Shown one piece after another: positions 1-8,625 of a DNA stretch of 64,000 bases. The stretch spans positions 28,555-92,554 of the forward strand of contig JAHEDY010000004.1 in NCBI GenBank assembly GCA_024640985.1, read 5' to 3'. Position 1 is the first letter of the stretch, and every line of letters starts with the position of its first letter. The notes beneath the pieces were generated by a model. It had not been told where the DNA came from, ran no database searches, and saw only the letters and a list, made by a program, of their open reading frames with translations. Position numbers and translations under genes: made by a program. Origin of the DNA: Gammaproteobacteria bacterium (GTDB lineage: Bacteria > Pseudomonadota > Gammaproteobacteria > Pseudomonadales > Litorivicinaceae).

Positions 1-1600
1 GATCGAACCACTCGGAATCTGGCCTGTGTGTTTGAATCAAAACTTGTCCGCGCGCTCCATGCCTTCCAGCGCGGCCGGAAACTTGGGTCAATAGCTGCGA
101 AAAATGCTCGACCGATCGGAAATCGGCTCCGGATAACCCCTGGTCTGCATCGATCACAATGACGGTGGAGAGATTTTTAAAATCGTGGCCCTTCGCGAGC
201 ATCTGTGTCCCAACTAAAATACAGGGATCACCATCAATCACAGGCTGGATGAGTTGTTCAAATGCACGTCGTCTTGCGGTTGTATCGCGATCAACCCGAA
301 TAATGGGAGTCTCAGGGAAGGTTGTCGCTAATGCTTCTTCAAGACGTTCCGTGCCGAGGCCAACAGCAAGAAGGTTCAATCCAGAACATTCTGGGCAGAC
401 AGTGATCGATTGTTGGCGGTGGTCACAGTGGTGACACCACAAGACGTTTGGATGGCGATGTAGGGTCGGCTTGGCGTCACAGTGACGACATCCGGGAATC
501 CATCCGCAATCAGTACACATTAAAACAGGTGAATAACCGCGCCGATTCAAAAAGACTAAGGCTTGTTGTTGGTGATCAATGGCGTCTCGAATGGCTCGCC
601 GAGAAGCGTCACTCAAACCATCTTTGGGTTTGTCATGGCGCGCATCGATCAGGCGAATGGTGGGTGATGGCTGCTGACCAGGCCGACTGGACAGACGTAA
701 TCGGATGTATTTTCCAAGCTCAGCCTGGTGCCAGCTTTCAAGGGACGGTGTTGCTGAAGAAAGTACCACTGGAATCGTCATTTGCTGAGCGCGGACGATG
801 GCGAGATCGCGCGCCGAATAACGGCATCCTTCCTGATTTTTGTAGGCGCCATCGTGCTCTTCATCTACCAAAATGAGCCCCAGATTTGGCATTGGTGTCA
901 ATAATGCAGAGCGTGTGCCGATCAATACATCAGCTTTGCCTTGAGATGCGGCAATAAAGGCTTTCGCCCGCGCGCCATCGGCAAGTCCAGAATGTGAGAC
1001 GGCGAGCGTACCGGTCAGTTGTTGCTGGATTCGAGTCACCATTTGGCCTGTCAGTCCGATTTCAGGCACCAGCAACAGCACTTGCTTCCCACGCTCGAGG
1101 GTTTTGCGAATCAATTCTGAAAACACCTGAGTTTTCCCGCTACCAGTGACGCCTTGAAGCAAAAAACACTGGAAGTCGTCTGATGCTTGATTCACACAAT
1201 CGATCGCGTTTTGTTGCTCATCAGTGAGTGGGTAGTTAGGTGGTTGGGACTGGCCCTGCTCTGTTTTGGCAGGAGGAAGAGGCTTTCCCTTGCGAATCGA
1301 TGTCGGGAGGCTCGACAACAGAAGGTCTCCAGGCGGAGCGAGATAGTAATCGGAGGCAAACCGAATCAATGCGTGGTGGGAAGGGTTGATCACAGGAGCA
1401 TCATCGAGGACTTCAAGGATCGATTTGATGGTGCTCAAGTCTTGGGGTTCGATTGCTTCTCCGGCGCTGATCCCAATGATTTCGCGAGATCCGAGCGGTG
1501 CTTTGACGCGCAAGCCGGCCTCGATCGGCTTGTCAGAACTGTAGGTCAGGGGCTCAAAAAAAGGCCCTGGAACAAAAACTTTGATAAAAAAGCGTGACAT
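1..1600 (-). CDS. priA: Primosomal protein N' (replication restart helicase PriA), C-terminus cut by window edge
   Basis: PriA is a 3'-5' superfamily 2 helicase that reloads the replisome at stalled forks. Reading the minus strand from the ATG at 1600 gives about 533 residues of an expected ~730, so the C-terminal part lies outside the window. Visible are the N-terminal DNA-binding start MSRFFIKVFVPGPF, the Walker A motif GVTGSGKT, the DEEH helicase motif II, and the zinc-binding cysteine pairs (CTDCGW, CRHC, CHHC, CPEC) typical of PriA. A GGAAG ribosome-binding site lies just before the ATG. The gene is divergent from rpmE, as in other gammaproteobacteria. Only the truncation limits the call. 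Confidence 0.96.
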   Translation of the reverse strand, partial: MSRFFIKVFVPGPFFEPLTYSSDKPIEAGLRVKAPLGSREIIGISAGEAIEPQDLSTIKSILEVLDDAPVINPSHHALIRFASDYYLAPPGDLLLSSLPTSIRKGKPLPPAKTEQGQSQPPNYPLTDEQQNAIDCVNQASDDFQCFLLQGVTGSGKTQVFSELIRKTLERGKQVLLLVPEIGLTGQMVTRIQQQLTGTLAVSHSGLADGARAKAFIAASQGKADVLIGTRSALLTPMPNLGLILVDEEHDGAYKNQEGCRYSARDLAIVRAQQMTIPVVLSSATPSLESWHQAELGKYIRLRLSSRPGQQPSPTIRLIDARHDKPKDGLSDASRRAIRDAIDHQQQALVFLNRRGYSPVLMCTDCGWIPGCRHCDAKPTLHRHPNVLWCHHCDHRQQSITVCPECSGLNLLAVGLGTERLEEALATTFPETPIIRVDRDTTARRRAFEQLIQPVIDGDPCILVGTQMLAKGHDFKNLSTVIVIDADQGLSGADFRSVEHFSQLLTQVSGRAGRHGARGQVLIQTHRPDSEWFD

Positions 1601-1713
1601 AGGCTTCCGTGAACACCTTAGTGTTTGATAGACTCCGCCGCCCAACTTAGATGCCGTGCCTAACGCGTAAGGTGGTTGGGGAAGCGGCATCGATTATACA
1701 GAGGATAGAACAA

Positions 1714-1929
1714 ATGAGAGCGGATATTCATCCAGCATACACCGACGTTAAAGTCACATGCTCATGTGGTGCGTCGTATGATACACGGTCAACCAAAGGC
1801 GAAGACTTTTCTGTCGATGTTTGTCAAGAGTGTCACCCTTTTTATACGGGTAAGCAGAAAGTGGTTGATACCGGTGGGCGAATCGATCGCTTCAATAAGC
1901 GCTTCGGTGGCCGCACAATTTCCAAGTAA
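1714..1929 (+). CDS. rpmE: 50S ribosomal protein L31
   Basis: Small protein of the large ribosomal subunit, 71 residues, the usual L31 length. The start [22 protein letters not shown] and the end RFGGR are classic L31 signatures. It is the zinc-binding (C+) form, with CSC near residue 17 and CQEC near residue 37. The ATG at 1714 is preceded by AGAGGA; the reading frame is open further upstream, but L31 homology begins at this Met. A strong hairpin terminator follows immediately downstream. The paralogous zinc-free form, if present, is not in this window. Confidence 0.97.
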   Translation: MRADIHPAYTDVKVTCSCGASYDTRSTKGEDFSVDVCQECHPFYTGKQKVVDTGGRIDRFNKRFGGRTISK

Positions 1930-2656
1930 ATTCTTTACAAAAGCCGCTTTGATCGCGGCTTTTGTCTATTCAGGGGCGAGCGTCGCGGACTCCTGTCCGC
2001 CCCCTCAAACTCTTTCTCCACCATTGAAACTGCAGCGTGTCATCGATGGCGATACCGTCAAGCTAAGCAATGGTTCAAGCGTTCGGTTGACGGGCTTTAA
2101 CAGCTTCGAGCTCAAAGATTCCGGTTGGAAGCGTCAATATGCGCAAAAGGCGCGATCGCGCGCTCAAGAGGTGTTGAGTGAGACGATCTTCGTGACTCCC
2201 TGGCCTGCGTCGAGGGATCGTTATGGACGGTTGCTTGGCAATCTATGGATGGGGGAATCTTATCTCGGAGAAGTCTTAGTTGCCGAAGGGCTTGCGTTGA
2301 CGGTTTCAATTCCTCCAGAAAACCGTTTGGTTGCTTGCTTGTTGGATCTGGAATGGCAGGCGCGTGATGCAAAACGGGGCGTTTGGGCATTGAATCGGTT
2401 GCCCGAGGGGGCAGAAGCACTCAATCGTGGTGGATTCCAGCATCGAGTTGGTGAAATCACTCAAATCCTTGATACGAAAACATTGGTGTTAAGTGATCGG
2501 TTACGAGTCATGCTCCCAAAGGCCGATTCATCGATGCAGGTCGGGATGCGACTCGAAGTCCGAGGTTGGGTGTCTCGATCGCCAGCATCGATCCGGAGGC
2601 AATTTCCGTGGACCTTAACACTCAAAGATCTGACCAATCGCACCCGCGTGTTTTAG
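1907..2656 (+). CDS. Secreted thermonuclease-like (SNase/TNase fold) protein
   Basis: Likely exported nuclease of the staphylococcal nuclease family. From a GTG at 1907 it gives 249 residues: a hydrophobic leader ([21 protein letters not shown]) and then an SNase domain with VIDGDTVKL, the arginine/glutamate segment [10 protein letters not shown] and the second arginine in DRYGRLLG. The usual D-x-PE after the first arginine reads N-S-F-E, so activity is uncertain. The C-terminal ~70 residues look like an extra domain of unknown role. The start is uncertain: there is no clear ribosome-binding site, it overlaps the end of rpmE by 23 nt, and the rpmE terminator lies inside the leader. The stop codon overlaps the convergent mrcA stop. 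Confidence 0.72.
   Translation: MAAQFPSKFFTKAALIAAFVYSGASVADSCPPPQTLSPPLKLQRVIDGDTVKLSNGSSVRLTGFNSFELKDSGWKRQYAQKARSRAQEVLSETIFVTPWPASRDRYGRLLGNLWMGESYLGEVLVAEGLALTVSIPPENRLVACLLDLEWQARDAKRGVWALNRLPEGAEALNRGGFQHRVGEITQILDTKTLVLSDRLRVMLPKADSSMQVGMRLEVRGWVSRSPASIRRQFPWTLTLKDLTNRTRVF
1937..1965 (+). terminator. Rho-independent terminator of rpmE
   Basis: An 11-bp perfect stem (ACAAAAGCCGC at 1937-1947 pairing with GCGGCTTTTGT at 1955-1965) encloses a 7-nt loop. The A-tract before and T-tract after the GC core give the shape of an intrinsic terminator. It begins eight bases after the rpmE stop codon. It also lies inside the reading frame of the next gene's predicted signal peptide, which is unusual. 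Confidence 0.8.
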
Positions 2657-5076
2657 AACAATTGCTGAGGTGTTTGGATGGCTTGCCCGTCGTTTGAGGG
2701 GATCACAGCTTCAGGGGCTGCATCCTTCGGCGGGTTCTCCAATAAGAAGAATTCGCGCATGGAATTATTTTGCGTGCCACGTGCTTTCGCGCCGGTTTCT
2801 GGATCAATCCGTGTTGCAATGACGCCCGTTGGCAAGGGAGGGATCTCTTCGGGGACGCGATCCAGCGCGTGCTTCATGAATTCAATCCAGATCGGTAATG
2901 CAGCTCGCCCACCGTATTCAGCTCGCCCCAGTGTTTTCGGTTGGTCAAAGCCCACCCATACTGAGGCAACCAGATTCTTTTGGTAGCCATTGAACCAAGC
3001 GTCGACTTGATCGTTGGTGGTCCCTGTTTTACCAGCTAAATCCTGGCGACCCAAGGATTTGGCTTTTTTCGCTGTGCCTTGCTGGACAACATCTTTGAGC
3101 ATGTCGTTGATGAGGAAATGAATCCGCTCATCTAAAACACGAGGTGCAATTCTGTCGGTGTAGTCCAAATCGAAAAAGTCAGATTTTGCCGGACGCAGTC
3201 GGTTATCGAAATCGAGGTCCACAGACACAGAACGGCCATCACAATCGGATTGACAGACGCTCACCGGACGCGTCTGATATAAAATGGCACCATCGGCTGA
3301 TTCGATGCGATCAATTAGGTGATTTTTTACCCGGAATCCACCATTTGCAAAAATCGCATAAGTCTCCGCCATTTCTAGGGGCGTCAGAGACGCAGTGCCG
3401 AGTGAAATAGATAAATCTCTGGGAAGTTTGGTGGTATCCACCCCAAATCGCTCTGCAATATCAATGATTCGATTCACTCCCAGTTCCCGAACCAGGCGCA
3501 CAGAGACGAGATTGCGTGACCGATACAAGGCGGTTCTGAGCCGAGTAGGCCCGAGGAATGTCCCGCCAGAGTTCTGCGGGCGCCAGTCAGTCGCCCCTTC
3601 AGTCTGGTCAAACACGACGGGTGCATCGTTGATTAAGGTTGCTGGGGTCATTCCGGACTCAAGCGCTGCAGTATAGATCAGAGGCTTAATTCCCGACCCC
3701 ACCAGTCGCCCACCCTGAGTGGCTCGGTTAAATTTCGACTCGAAATAGTTAAAACCACCGATCATGGCTCGAATCGCGCCAGTGTTCGGATCGAGCGCAA
3801 CAAATCCCGACTCAACTTCTGGTTTTTGCGCAAGCCACCAGCGCTTTTCATCTTGAAGAACCCGAATTAAATCACCTGGCTCGACCAAGCTGCGCGCATC
3901 TTTCACACGAGGTCCGATGCTGTTGACACTCCGATATTCTCGCGCCCACTCAAAACCTGGTTTCTCAATCACAATGGATTGTTCGTCCGAGGTGACCGCG
4001 CGGATGGAATTGTCGGTGACTGAGACAACCACTGCCGGTTGTAATGGGCCAATTGCATCGACGCTTGCCAGTTGGCGTTTCCAGTCAAATAGCGTGGTTC
4101 CGGTCAGTGTTTGTTCGACGCCTCGCCAACCATGGCGGCGATCGTATTCCATCAGTCCTCGGATGACGGCATCTTGAGCAAATTTTTGTTGTTCGCCGTG
4201 AATGGTCGTGAATACACGGAGACCATCGGTGTAGGCACGATCATCAAAGATTTCCAGTGCGATGCGGCGCGCTTCTTCAGCAACATAAGGAGCGGTCAGA
4301 TCCAGTTGGACGCCATGAAGCGAGGCCGTGACCGGTTGTTCAAGAGCCAAGTTAAAGTCGTACTCTTCGATAAAGCCCAGTTTCAGCATTCGGCCTAAAA
4401 TCCAATCGCGACGTTCCTTTGCGCGCTCCGGATTGGCAATCGGATTGTACTTTGAAGGAGCCTTCGGGAGACCTGCGATCATTGCAGATTGCGCAAGGGT
4501 TAACTCGTCGAGAGTTTTTCCGTAATAAATTTGCGAAGCCGCATTCACACCATAGGCTCGGTGTCCTAAAAAAATCACATTGAAGTAAAGTTCAAGGATC
4601 TCGTCTTTCGTCAGCGACTTCTCGATTTCGAGTGCCAGCAGGATTTCTCTAAATTTCCGAGCAAAGGTTCGCTCGTGGCTCAAGAAATAATTTTTCGCAA
4701 CCTGCATGGTGATGGTGGAACCACCGGATTGAATCTGACCGCTTGAAACCAATTGCCAAGCTGCGCGAGCCAAGCCTAGGGGATCAATCCCAACGTGATC
4801 GCGGAAGTTGTCATCCTCAGCTGCGAGAAAGGCGCGCACCAGGTCAAGCGGGACTTCGTTAATACTGACGGGGTCACGCCGCTTCTCACCAAACTGTGCA
4901 ATTAGTTGTCCATCTGCGCTGAAAATCTGTAGAGGTGTCTGCAGTTGAACGGTTCGAAGAGATTCAACATCCGGAAGGCCTGGCTTCAGATACAGATATC
5001 CGCCAATCACAACGCCTGTTCCTAAGATGGCTAGCGTCAATCCGAGGCTGATCAGAAAACGTATTGGCCCTGTCAC
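2653..5076 (-). CDS. mrcA: Penicillin-binding protein 1A (bifunctional transglycosylase/transpeptidase)
   Basis: Class A PBP that polymerises and cross-links peptidoglycan at the inner membrane. A GTG at 5076 preceded by GGAAG gives 807 residues; a TTG further upstream at 5121 is also possible. It has an N-terminal membrane anchor (residues ~5-25). The transglycosylase motifs are EDDNFRDHVGID, GGSTITMQ and the KxxEILELYFN region. The transpeptidase motifs are SGIK (SxxK), SRN (SxN) and KTGTT. It is divergent from the pilM-like operon, the same arrangement as mrcA-hofM in enterics. The stop codon shares bases with the convergent nuclease gene. Confidence 0.96.
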   Translation of the reverse strand: MTGPIRFLISLGLTLAILGTGVVIGGYLYLKPGLPDVESLRTVQLQTPLQIFSADGQLIAQFGEKRRDPVSINEVPLDLVRAFLAAEDDNFRDHVGIDPLGLARAAWQLVSSGQIQSGGSTITMQVAKNYFLSHERTFARKFREILLALEIEKSLTKDEILELYFNVIFLGHRAYGVNAASQIYYGKTLDELTLAQSAMIAGLPKAPSKYNPIANPERAKERRDWILGRMLKLGFIEEYDFNLALEQPVTASLHGVQLDLTAPYVAEEARRIALEIFDDRAYTDGLRVFTTIHGEQQKFAQDAVIRGLMEYDRRHGWRGVEQTLTGTTLFDWKRQLASVDAIGPLQPAVVVSVTDNSIRAVTSDEQSIVIEKPGFEWAREYRSVNSIGPRVKDARSLVEPGDLIRVLQDEKRWWLAQKPEVESGFVALDPNTGAIRAMIGGFNYFESKFNRATQGGRLVGSGIKPLIYTAALESGMTPATLINDAPVVFDQTEGATDWRPQNSGGTFLGPTRLRTALYRSRNLVSVRLVRELGVNRIIDIAERFGVDTTKLPRDLSISLGTASLTPLEMAETYAIFANGGFRVKNHLIDRIESADGAILYQTRPVSVCQSDCDGRSVSVDLDFDNRLRPAKSDFFDLDYTDRIAPRVLDERIHFLINDMLKDVVQQGTAKKAKSLGRQDLAGKTGTTNDQVDAWFNGYQKNLVASVWVGFDQPKTLGRAEYGGRAALPIWIEFMKHALDRVPEEIPPLPTGVIATRIDPETGAKARGTQNNSMREFFLLENPPKDAAPEAVIPSNDGQAIQTPQQLF

Positions 5077-5184
5077 AATGCTTCCATTTCGAATCTTGGG
5101 CAGAAGTGTACCTAAAATCAAAGTCCAATATCGATTTGACAGACTTTATTTTCCTGCTTGGCTCTCCGGGAATTGGAGGGAGTC

Positions 5185-5748
5185 ATGCACACGAACCCGT
5201 CTCAAGTACAACAAGTCTACATGGGGTGCGACGCGCTTTATTGGATAACTGATGGAGATTGCCAAAAGCAGTCATTTGAAGCTTTCCAACAGAAGCTGCA
5301 GCCAAGACACATGATTGTGTCTGAGTTTTGGATTCAGCGAGACATGATTCCTTTGGATTTCGTGACCATGGACGCAGGTGGTGTTGGATTTGATTCGTTC
5401 GAGTGTGTTGAGCAAGGTGAGCGTTTTCAGATGCGTGCCGCATTGCGTTCTCGAGCCCTTCAATGCATTTCGGACTGTGTTCAGTTTCCACAACTGGATG
5501 CTTTGACGCCGGAGACGGACTGGGTCTGTTCACAACAAGCTGATGGAGTTTTTGCATGGCATAGCCATTCTCAGGTGACCGCTTGTTTGGTCGTTGACCA
5601 AAGCGTCAGGCGTGTTGGCCACTGGCCTTTAAACCAGCACGCGGAGCAAGTGCACGCTTGGGCTACGCGACTGGACTGCTCGGTGCCTGAGCTACAATTT
5701 GTCCCGATCCAGCAGATAGCGAATGGTTCTCTGCCATGCTCAATCTAA
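5185..5748 (+). CDS. Short PilM/HofM-position protein, function inferred from context
   Basis: 187 residues from the ATG at 5185, which has a GGAGG ribosome-binding site five bases upstream. The protein has no obvious membrane segment or signal peptide, so it is probably cytoplasmic. It holds the place of pilM/hofM, first in an operon with pilN, pilO and pilQ, but is about half the length of a normal actin-like PilM (~350 residues). I cannot see the PilM nucleotide-binding motifs. It overlaps pilN by 13 nt, which suggests coupled translation. It may be a degenerate PilM that only anchors the PilN tail; this is inference from position. Confidence 0.6.
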   Translation: MHTNPSQVQQVYMGCDALYWITDGDCQKQSFEAFQQKLQPRHMIVSEFWIQRDMIPLDFVTMDAGGVGFDSFECVEQGERFQMRAALRSRALQCISDCVQFPQLDALTPETDWVCSQQADGVFAWHSHSQVTACLVVDQSVRRVGHWPLNQHAEQVHAWATRLDCSVPELQFVPIQQIANGSLPCSI

Positions 5749-6227
5749 TCCACTGGCGCGGGGTGATGATACGGAAGCGATTCATTTGGTGCGCGCGCTG
5801 GTGTCTTTTTCTCACATTGAGTTTGGTCTCGGTTGCGCTCTCGGCATCAATCATGTTGCTCTCACTCAGCAAAGATTTGCCCGATCAGACGGAGCAGCTT
5901 GCGGACTTGGTTCGTCAAAACACGACCATGAGCCAACAGCTCAACGAGATGCAACTGTCCGTTGATCAACGCTTGCAGGCCCAAACAAGCCAGCTCGAAC
6001 ATCAGGAACATCTCAGTCTGCGCTTGTCGAGACTTCAGCGATTGTCATTGATTGATGCGTTTCGGGTCATCTCAGTCACCGATACCAAAAAAAGCACGGT
6101 CGTTCGGCTGCAGATCGGTGATCTGGCACAACTGACGTCCCAGCCTTTAGAGAATCCGTTTGATGTTCGTCTTGTGCAGCCGGGTGAACATGCGGTGATC
6201 GCTGAGTTGGTTTTCAGCGATGGCTAA
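5736..6227 (+). CDS. pilN: PilN-like inner-membrane protein (type IV pilus/DNA-uptake assembly)
   Basis: 163 residues with the PilN layout: a short cytoplasmic start MLNLIHWRG, which echoes the conserved INLLPWR peptide that binds PilM, one membrane helix at ~20-45, then a periplasmic coiled-coil (~48-95) and a small C-terminal domain. In the family, PilN pairs with PilO to form the inner-membrane alignment complex. It overlaps pilO by 8 nt. Sequence similarity is limited, so the call rests on topology, the N-terminal peptide and gene order between mrcA and aroK. Confidence 0.75.
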   Translation: MLNLIHWRGVMIRKRFIWCARWCLFLTLSLVSVALSASIMLLSLSKDLPDQTEQLADLVRQNTTMSQQLNEMQLSVDQRLQAQTSQLEHQEHLSLRLSRLQRLSLIDAFRVISVTDTKKSTVVRLQIGDLAQLTSQPLENPFDVRLVQPGEHAVIAELVFSDG

Positions 6228-6942
6228 TTTTCAACAGTGGGTTGCTCGTCACACGAATGTGGTTCTGATTGCCTGGTTTCTCATTGTTGCAGCTGTACTG
6301 GGCGTTTTCGTCGTGAAGCCACTCTTCGATCGTTACGTGGCCCGTTTAATCGACCAACGCCAAGTCATCGAGCAGACGGCACGTCACCAGCGGTTAGATC
6401 AACGACGGTTGGCATTATCTCAGGCGATCGAAGAGATCGACGCAGCATCTCACTCATTGGACCTGATGGCCTTGGTCGCGCATCTCAGTGACATGGGTGA
6501 GATTCTCGATGTTCAGGTCACGTCTGATCAGTGGGTGGTGAGTTTAGCGATGTCCGGTCAGTCCGATGTAGGTGCAATTTATGATCTGCTCTCGCGTATC
6601 TCTGGACTGGCAGTAGACACCATTGCGTTGCAAACAATGGATGGCGAACAGCAGCTTCGCTTGTCACTCGAGCCTTCGGAAGCAGTTTGGTTGCACACAG
6701 TTGATGGGTCGTTGTCAGAACTCGCTTGGGGTGATCGTCTTGGTGAACTCTCTGTCTGCCCGAATCTCAGGTTGCGAGCTCAATTGGGGGAGCGGTTTCA
6801 AGTGGTGATGAATGATTCAGACCGTCTGTCGATCGCAACAGGCGACTGGCTCAATGCCGATTGGCGATTCCTGGGTTATCGAGATGAACAGTTTATTTTA
6901 AAAAATGGATTAGGACGGACATGCGTAACACCAAGCTTCTGA
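6220..6942 (+). CDS. pilO: PilO-like inner-membrane protein with PilP-like C-terminal extension
   Basis: 240 residues: one membrane helix at ~14-34, a coiled-coil (~38-75) and a ferredoxin-like periplasmic region (~78-150), as in PilO. The last ~75 residues contain a segment (DWRFLGYRDEQFILKNGLGR) resembling the compact beta domain of PilP/HofP, which normally contacts the secretin. No separate pilP lipoprotein gene exists between pilO and pilQ, so a PilO-PilP fusion is the simplest reading, but this is inference. It overlaps pilQ by 22 nt. Confidence 0.68.
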   Translation: MANFQQWVARHTNVVLIAWFLIVAAVLGVFVVKPLFDRYVARLIDQRQVIEQTARHQRLDQRRLALSQAIEEIDAASHSLDLMALVAHLSDMGEILDVQVTSDQWVVSLAMSGQSDVGAIYDLLSRISGLAVDTIALQTMDGEQQLRLSLEPSEAVWLHTVDGSLSELAWGDRLGELSVCPNLRLRAQLGERFQVVMNDSDRLSIATGDWLNADWRFLGYRDEQFILKNGLGRTCVTPSF

Positions 6943-8084
6943 TCGCAATTTTCCTAGGGCTTGTCTGTTCGAAGATCAGTGCATCAGAAACCATCCAGCT
7001 TGCCTTTGAGCAAACGCCTTTGGCTGAAGCGGTGAGCTTCTTTTCTGAAACTTCCGGGTTGAATGTGTCGATTCCAGAAGGATTCAATCCATCGATCACG
7101 GTCAAGCAAACGGCTGATGATTACCGGCAAGCGATTGAGAAGATCGCAGCTGCAGCGGGTCTGACGGCGATTGACGTACCAACCGGGTTCGAACTTCGGA
7201 ACCGGACTGAACGCTTAAGTGTCCTGGTGATTGACTTAAAGCATCGAGAAGCCGAACAGGTGCTGAACCTGGTGGAATCATCAAGTCAAACGACAGCAGC
7301 AGAAGTCTCTGTGATTGCTGATCCTGAAACGAATCGCCTGATTGTTCGAGGTGATCTGTCAGAGGTATCAGCGATCAAGCAATTGGTCGAAGTGCTTGAC
7401 GTTTCGGTCAAGCAGATTCTTATCGAAGCCAAACTCGTGTCTCAGGATACCGATAAGCGACGAGATTTGGGTATTCGATGGTCATTTGCTACATCAGAGC
7501 CTGGTCGTTCCGGGATACAGGGGCAAACACAGGGGTTTGCGGATCAATCAGGCCGTTCAGCGATGTCGCTGGCTTTTGTTTCCGATCCGAAACTCCTAGC
7601 CCTAGAACTGCAGGCGCTTGAGTCATCAGGCGTAGGCGAGGTGATCTCTGAGCCCCGTATTGTGACGACTAACCGACGGGCAGCGACGATTCGACAGGGC
7701 CAACAGCTACCCTTTGTCACAGTCGACGAAGAGGGCCGGTCGTCAACGGAATTTAAAGATGCGGTCCTTGAATTAAAGGTCACACCGATTTTGCGCGACG
7801 ATGGAAAAATCGAAATGATTCTTGAAATTCGGCAGGATCAAGTCAGCCAACTGATAACGGCACAGGGCCCTGCGATTGAGACGCGCGAATTAAATACGCG
7901 TGTGACCGTTGATCCGGAAGAAACCCTGGTTCTCGGTGGTATTTATGAATCGCGCGAGGAGAGTATTCTGGTCGGGATCCCCGGTTTATCCTCGATTCCG
8001 ATACTGGGTCAGGCGTTTCAATCAACTCAGCGTCGAGCCTTTAAATCAGAACTGTTAATATTTATCACTCCGCGCATCCTATAA
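6921..8084 (+). CDS. pilQ: Short PilQ/HofQ/ComE-type secretin
   Basis: Outer-membrane secretin that forms the pore for pilus or DNA passage. 387 residues, close to HofQ/ComE (~410-450) and far shorter than full PilQ (~700). The signal peptide is at 1-21 (ends SKISAS). It is followed by an STN-like domain (LAFEQTPLAEAVSFFSETSGLNV), one secretin N domain (residues ~95-150, ending in LIVRG) and the C-terminal secretin domain with ISEPRIVTTNRRAATIRQGQ and GGIYESRE...VGIPGLSSIPILGQAF. The AMIN peptidoglycan-binding repeats of true PilQ are absent. Its place before aroK matches hofQ and comE, suggesting DNA uptake rather than surface pili. Confidence 0.9.
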   Translation: MRNTKLLIAIFLGLVCSKISASETIQLAFEQTPLAEAVSFFSETSGLNVSIPEGFNPSITVKQTADDYRQAIEKIAAAAGLTAIDVPTGFELRNRTERLSVLVIDLKHREAEQVLNLVESSSQTTAAEVSVIADPETNRLIVRGDLSEVSAIKQLVEVLDVSVKQILIEAKLVSQDTDKRRDLGIRWSFATSEPGRSGIQGQTQGFADQSGRSAMSLAFVSDPKLLALELQALESSGVGEVISEPRIVTTNRRAATIRQGQQLPFVTVDEEGRSSTEFKDAVLELKVTPILRDDGKIEMILEIRQDQVSQLITAQGPAIETRELNTRVTVDPEETLVLGGIYESREESILVGIPGLSSIPILGQAFQSTQRRAFKSELLIFITPRIL

Positions 8085-8094
8085 CTGAGGTTTC

Positions 8095-8625
8095 ATGTCC
8101 GATATTGCGTTTCCGCTCATTCTGATCGGCCCAACTGGCGCTGGTAAGACGACTGTGGGTCGGCTCTTGGCCAATAGGCTTGGAGTGCCATTTTTTGATT
8201 TAGATGAGGAGATTGAATCGCGTTGCGGGGCGGATATCCCTTGGATCTTTGATGTTGAAGGTGAGTCCGGGTTTCGTGATCGTGAGGCGCGGGTGTTGAG
8301 TGATCTTGTTGGGCAAGGTGATGTTGTGGTTTCGACCGGTGCAGGTGTCATCTTAAGACAGGAAAACAGAGAGCTGCTGGCCAAGCATATCAACCGGGTG
8401 ATTTGGTTACAGGTGGATTTGAAAACACAATTTGATCGGCTGAAAAATGATAAAAATCGACCGCTACTGCAAGTCGCTGATCCGAAGGCGAAGCTGCGCG
8501 CGATGGCTATTGAGCGAGAACCGCTGTACCAATCTTGCGCTTCGATTCAGGTACAGACTCGCAAAACAAATCCGTCTATTGTGGTGCATCAAATTATGGA
8601 ACAGCTTCATGGGGAAGAGCGATGA
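8095..8625 (+). CDS. aroK: Shikimate kinase I
   Basis: Phosphorylates shikimate at the 3-hydroxyl with ATP in the cytoplasmic route to chorismate. 176 residues, the typical size. It shows the Walker A motif [12 protein letters not shown], the shikimate-binding [11 protein letters not shown] with FRDREARVL, the STGAGV segment (consensus TGGG) and the lid region around KNRPLL. The ATG at 8095 follows a GAGG site. It shares ATGA with aroB, the common gammaproteobacterial aroKB pair downstream of a secretin gene. Confidence 0.97.
   Translation: MSDIAFPLILIGPTGAGKTTVGRLLANRLGVPFFDLDEEIESRCGADIPWIFDVEGESGFRDREARVLSDLVGQGDVVVSTGAGVILRQENRELLAKHINRVIWLQVDLKTQFDRLKNDKNRPLLQVADPKAKLRAMAIEREPLYQSCASIQVQTRKTNPSIVVHQIMEQLHGEER

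Noticed and set aside
448..876. Long open frame on the plus strand across the left end
   Set aside because: It is antisense to priA, whose helicase and zinc motifs read cleanly on the minus strand; the plus-strand product has no recognisable domain or ribosome-binding site.
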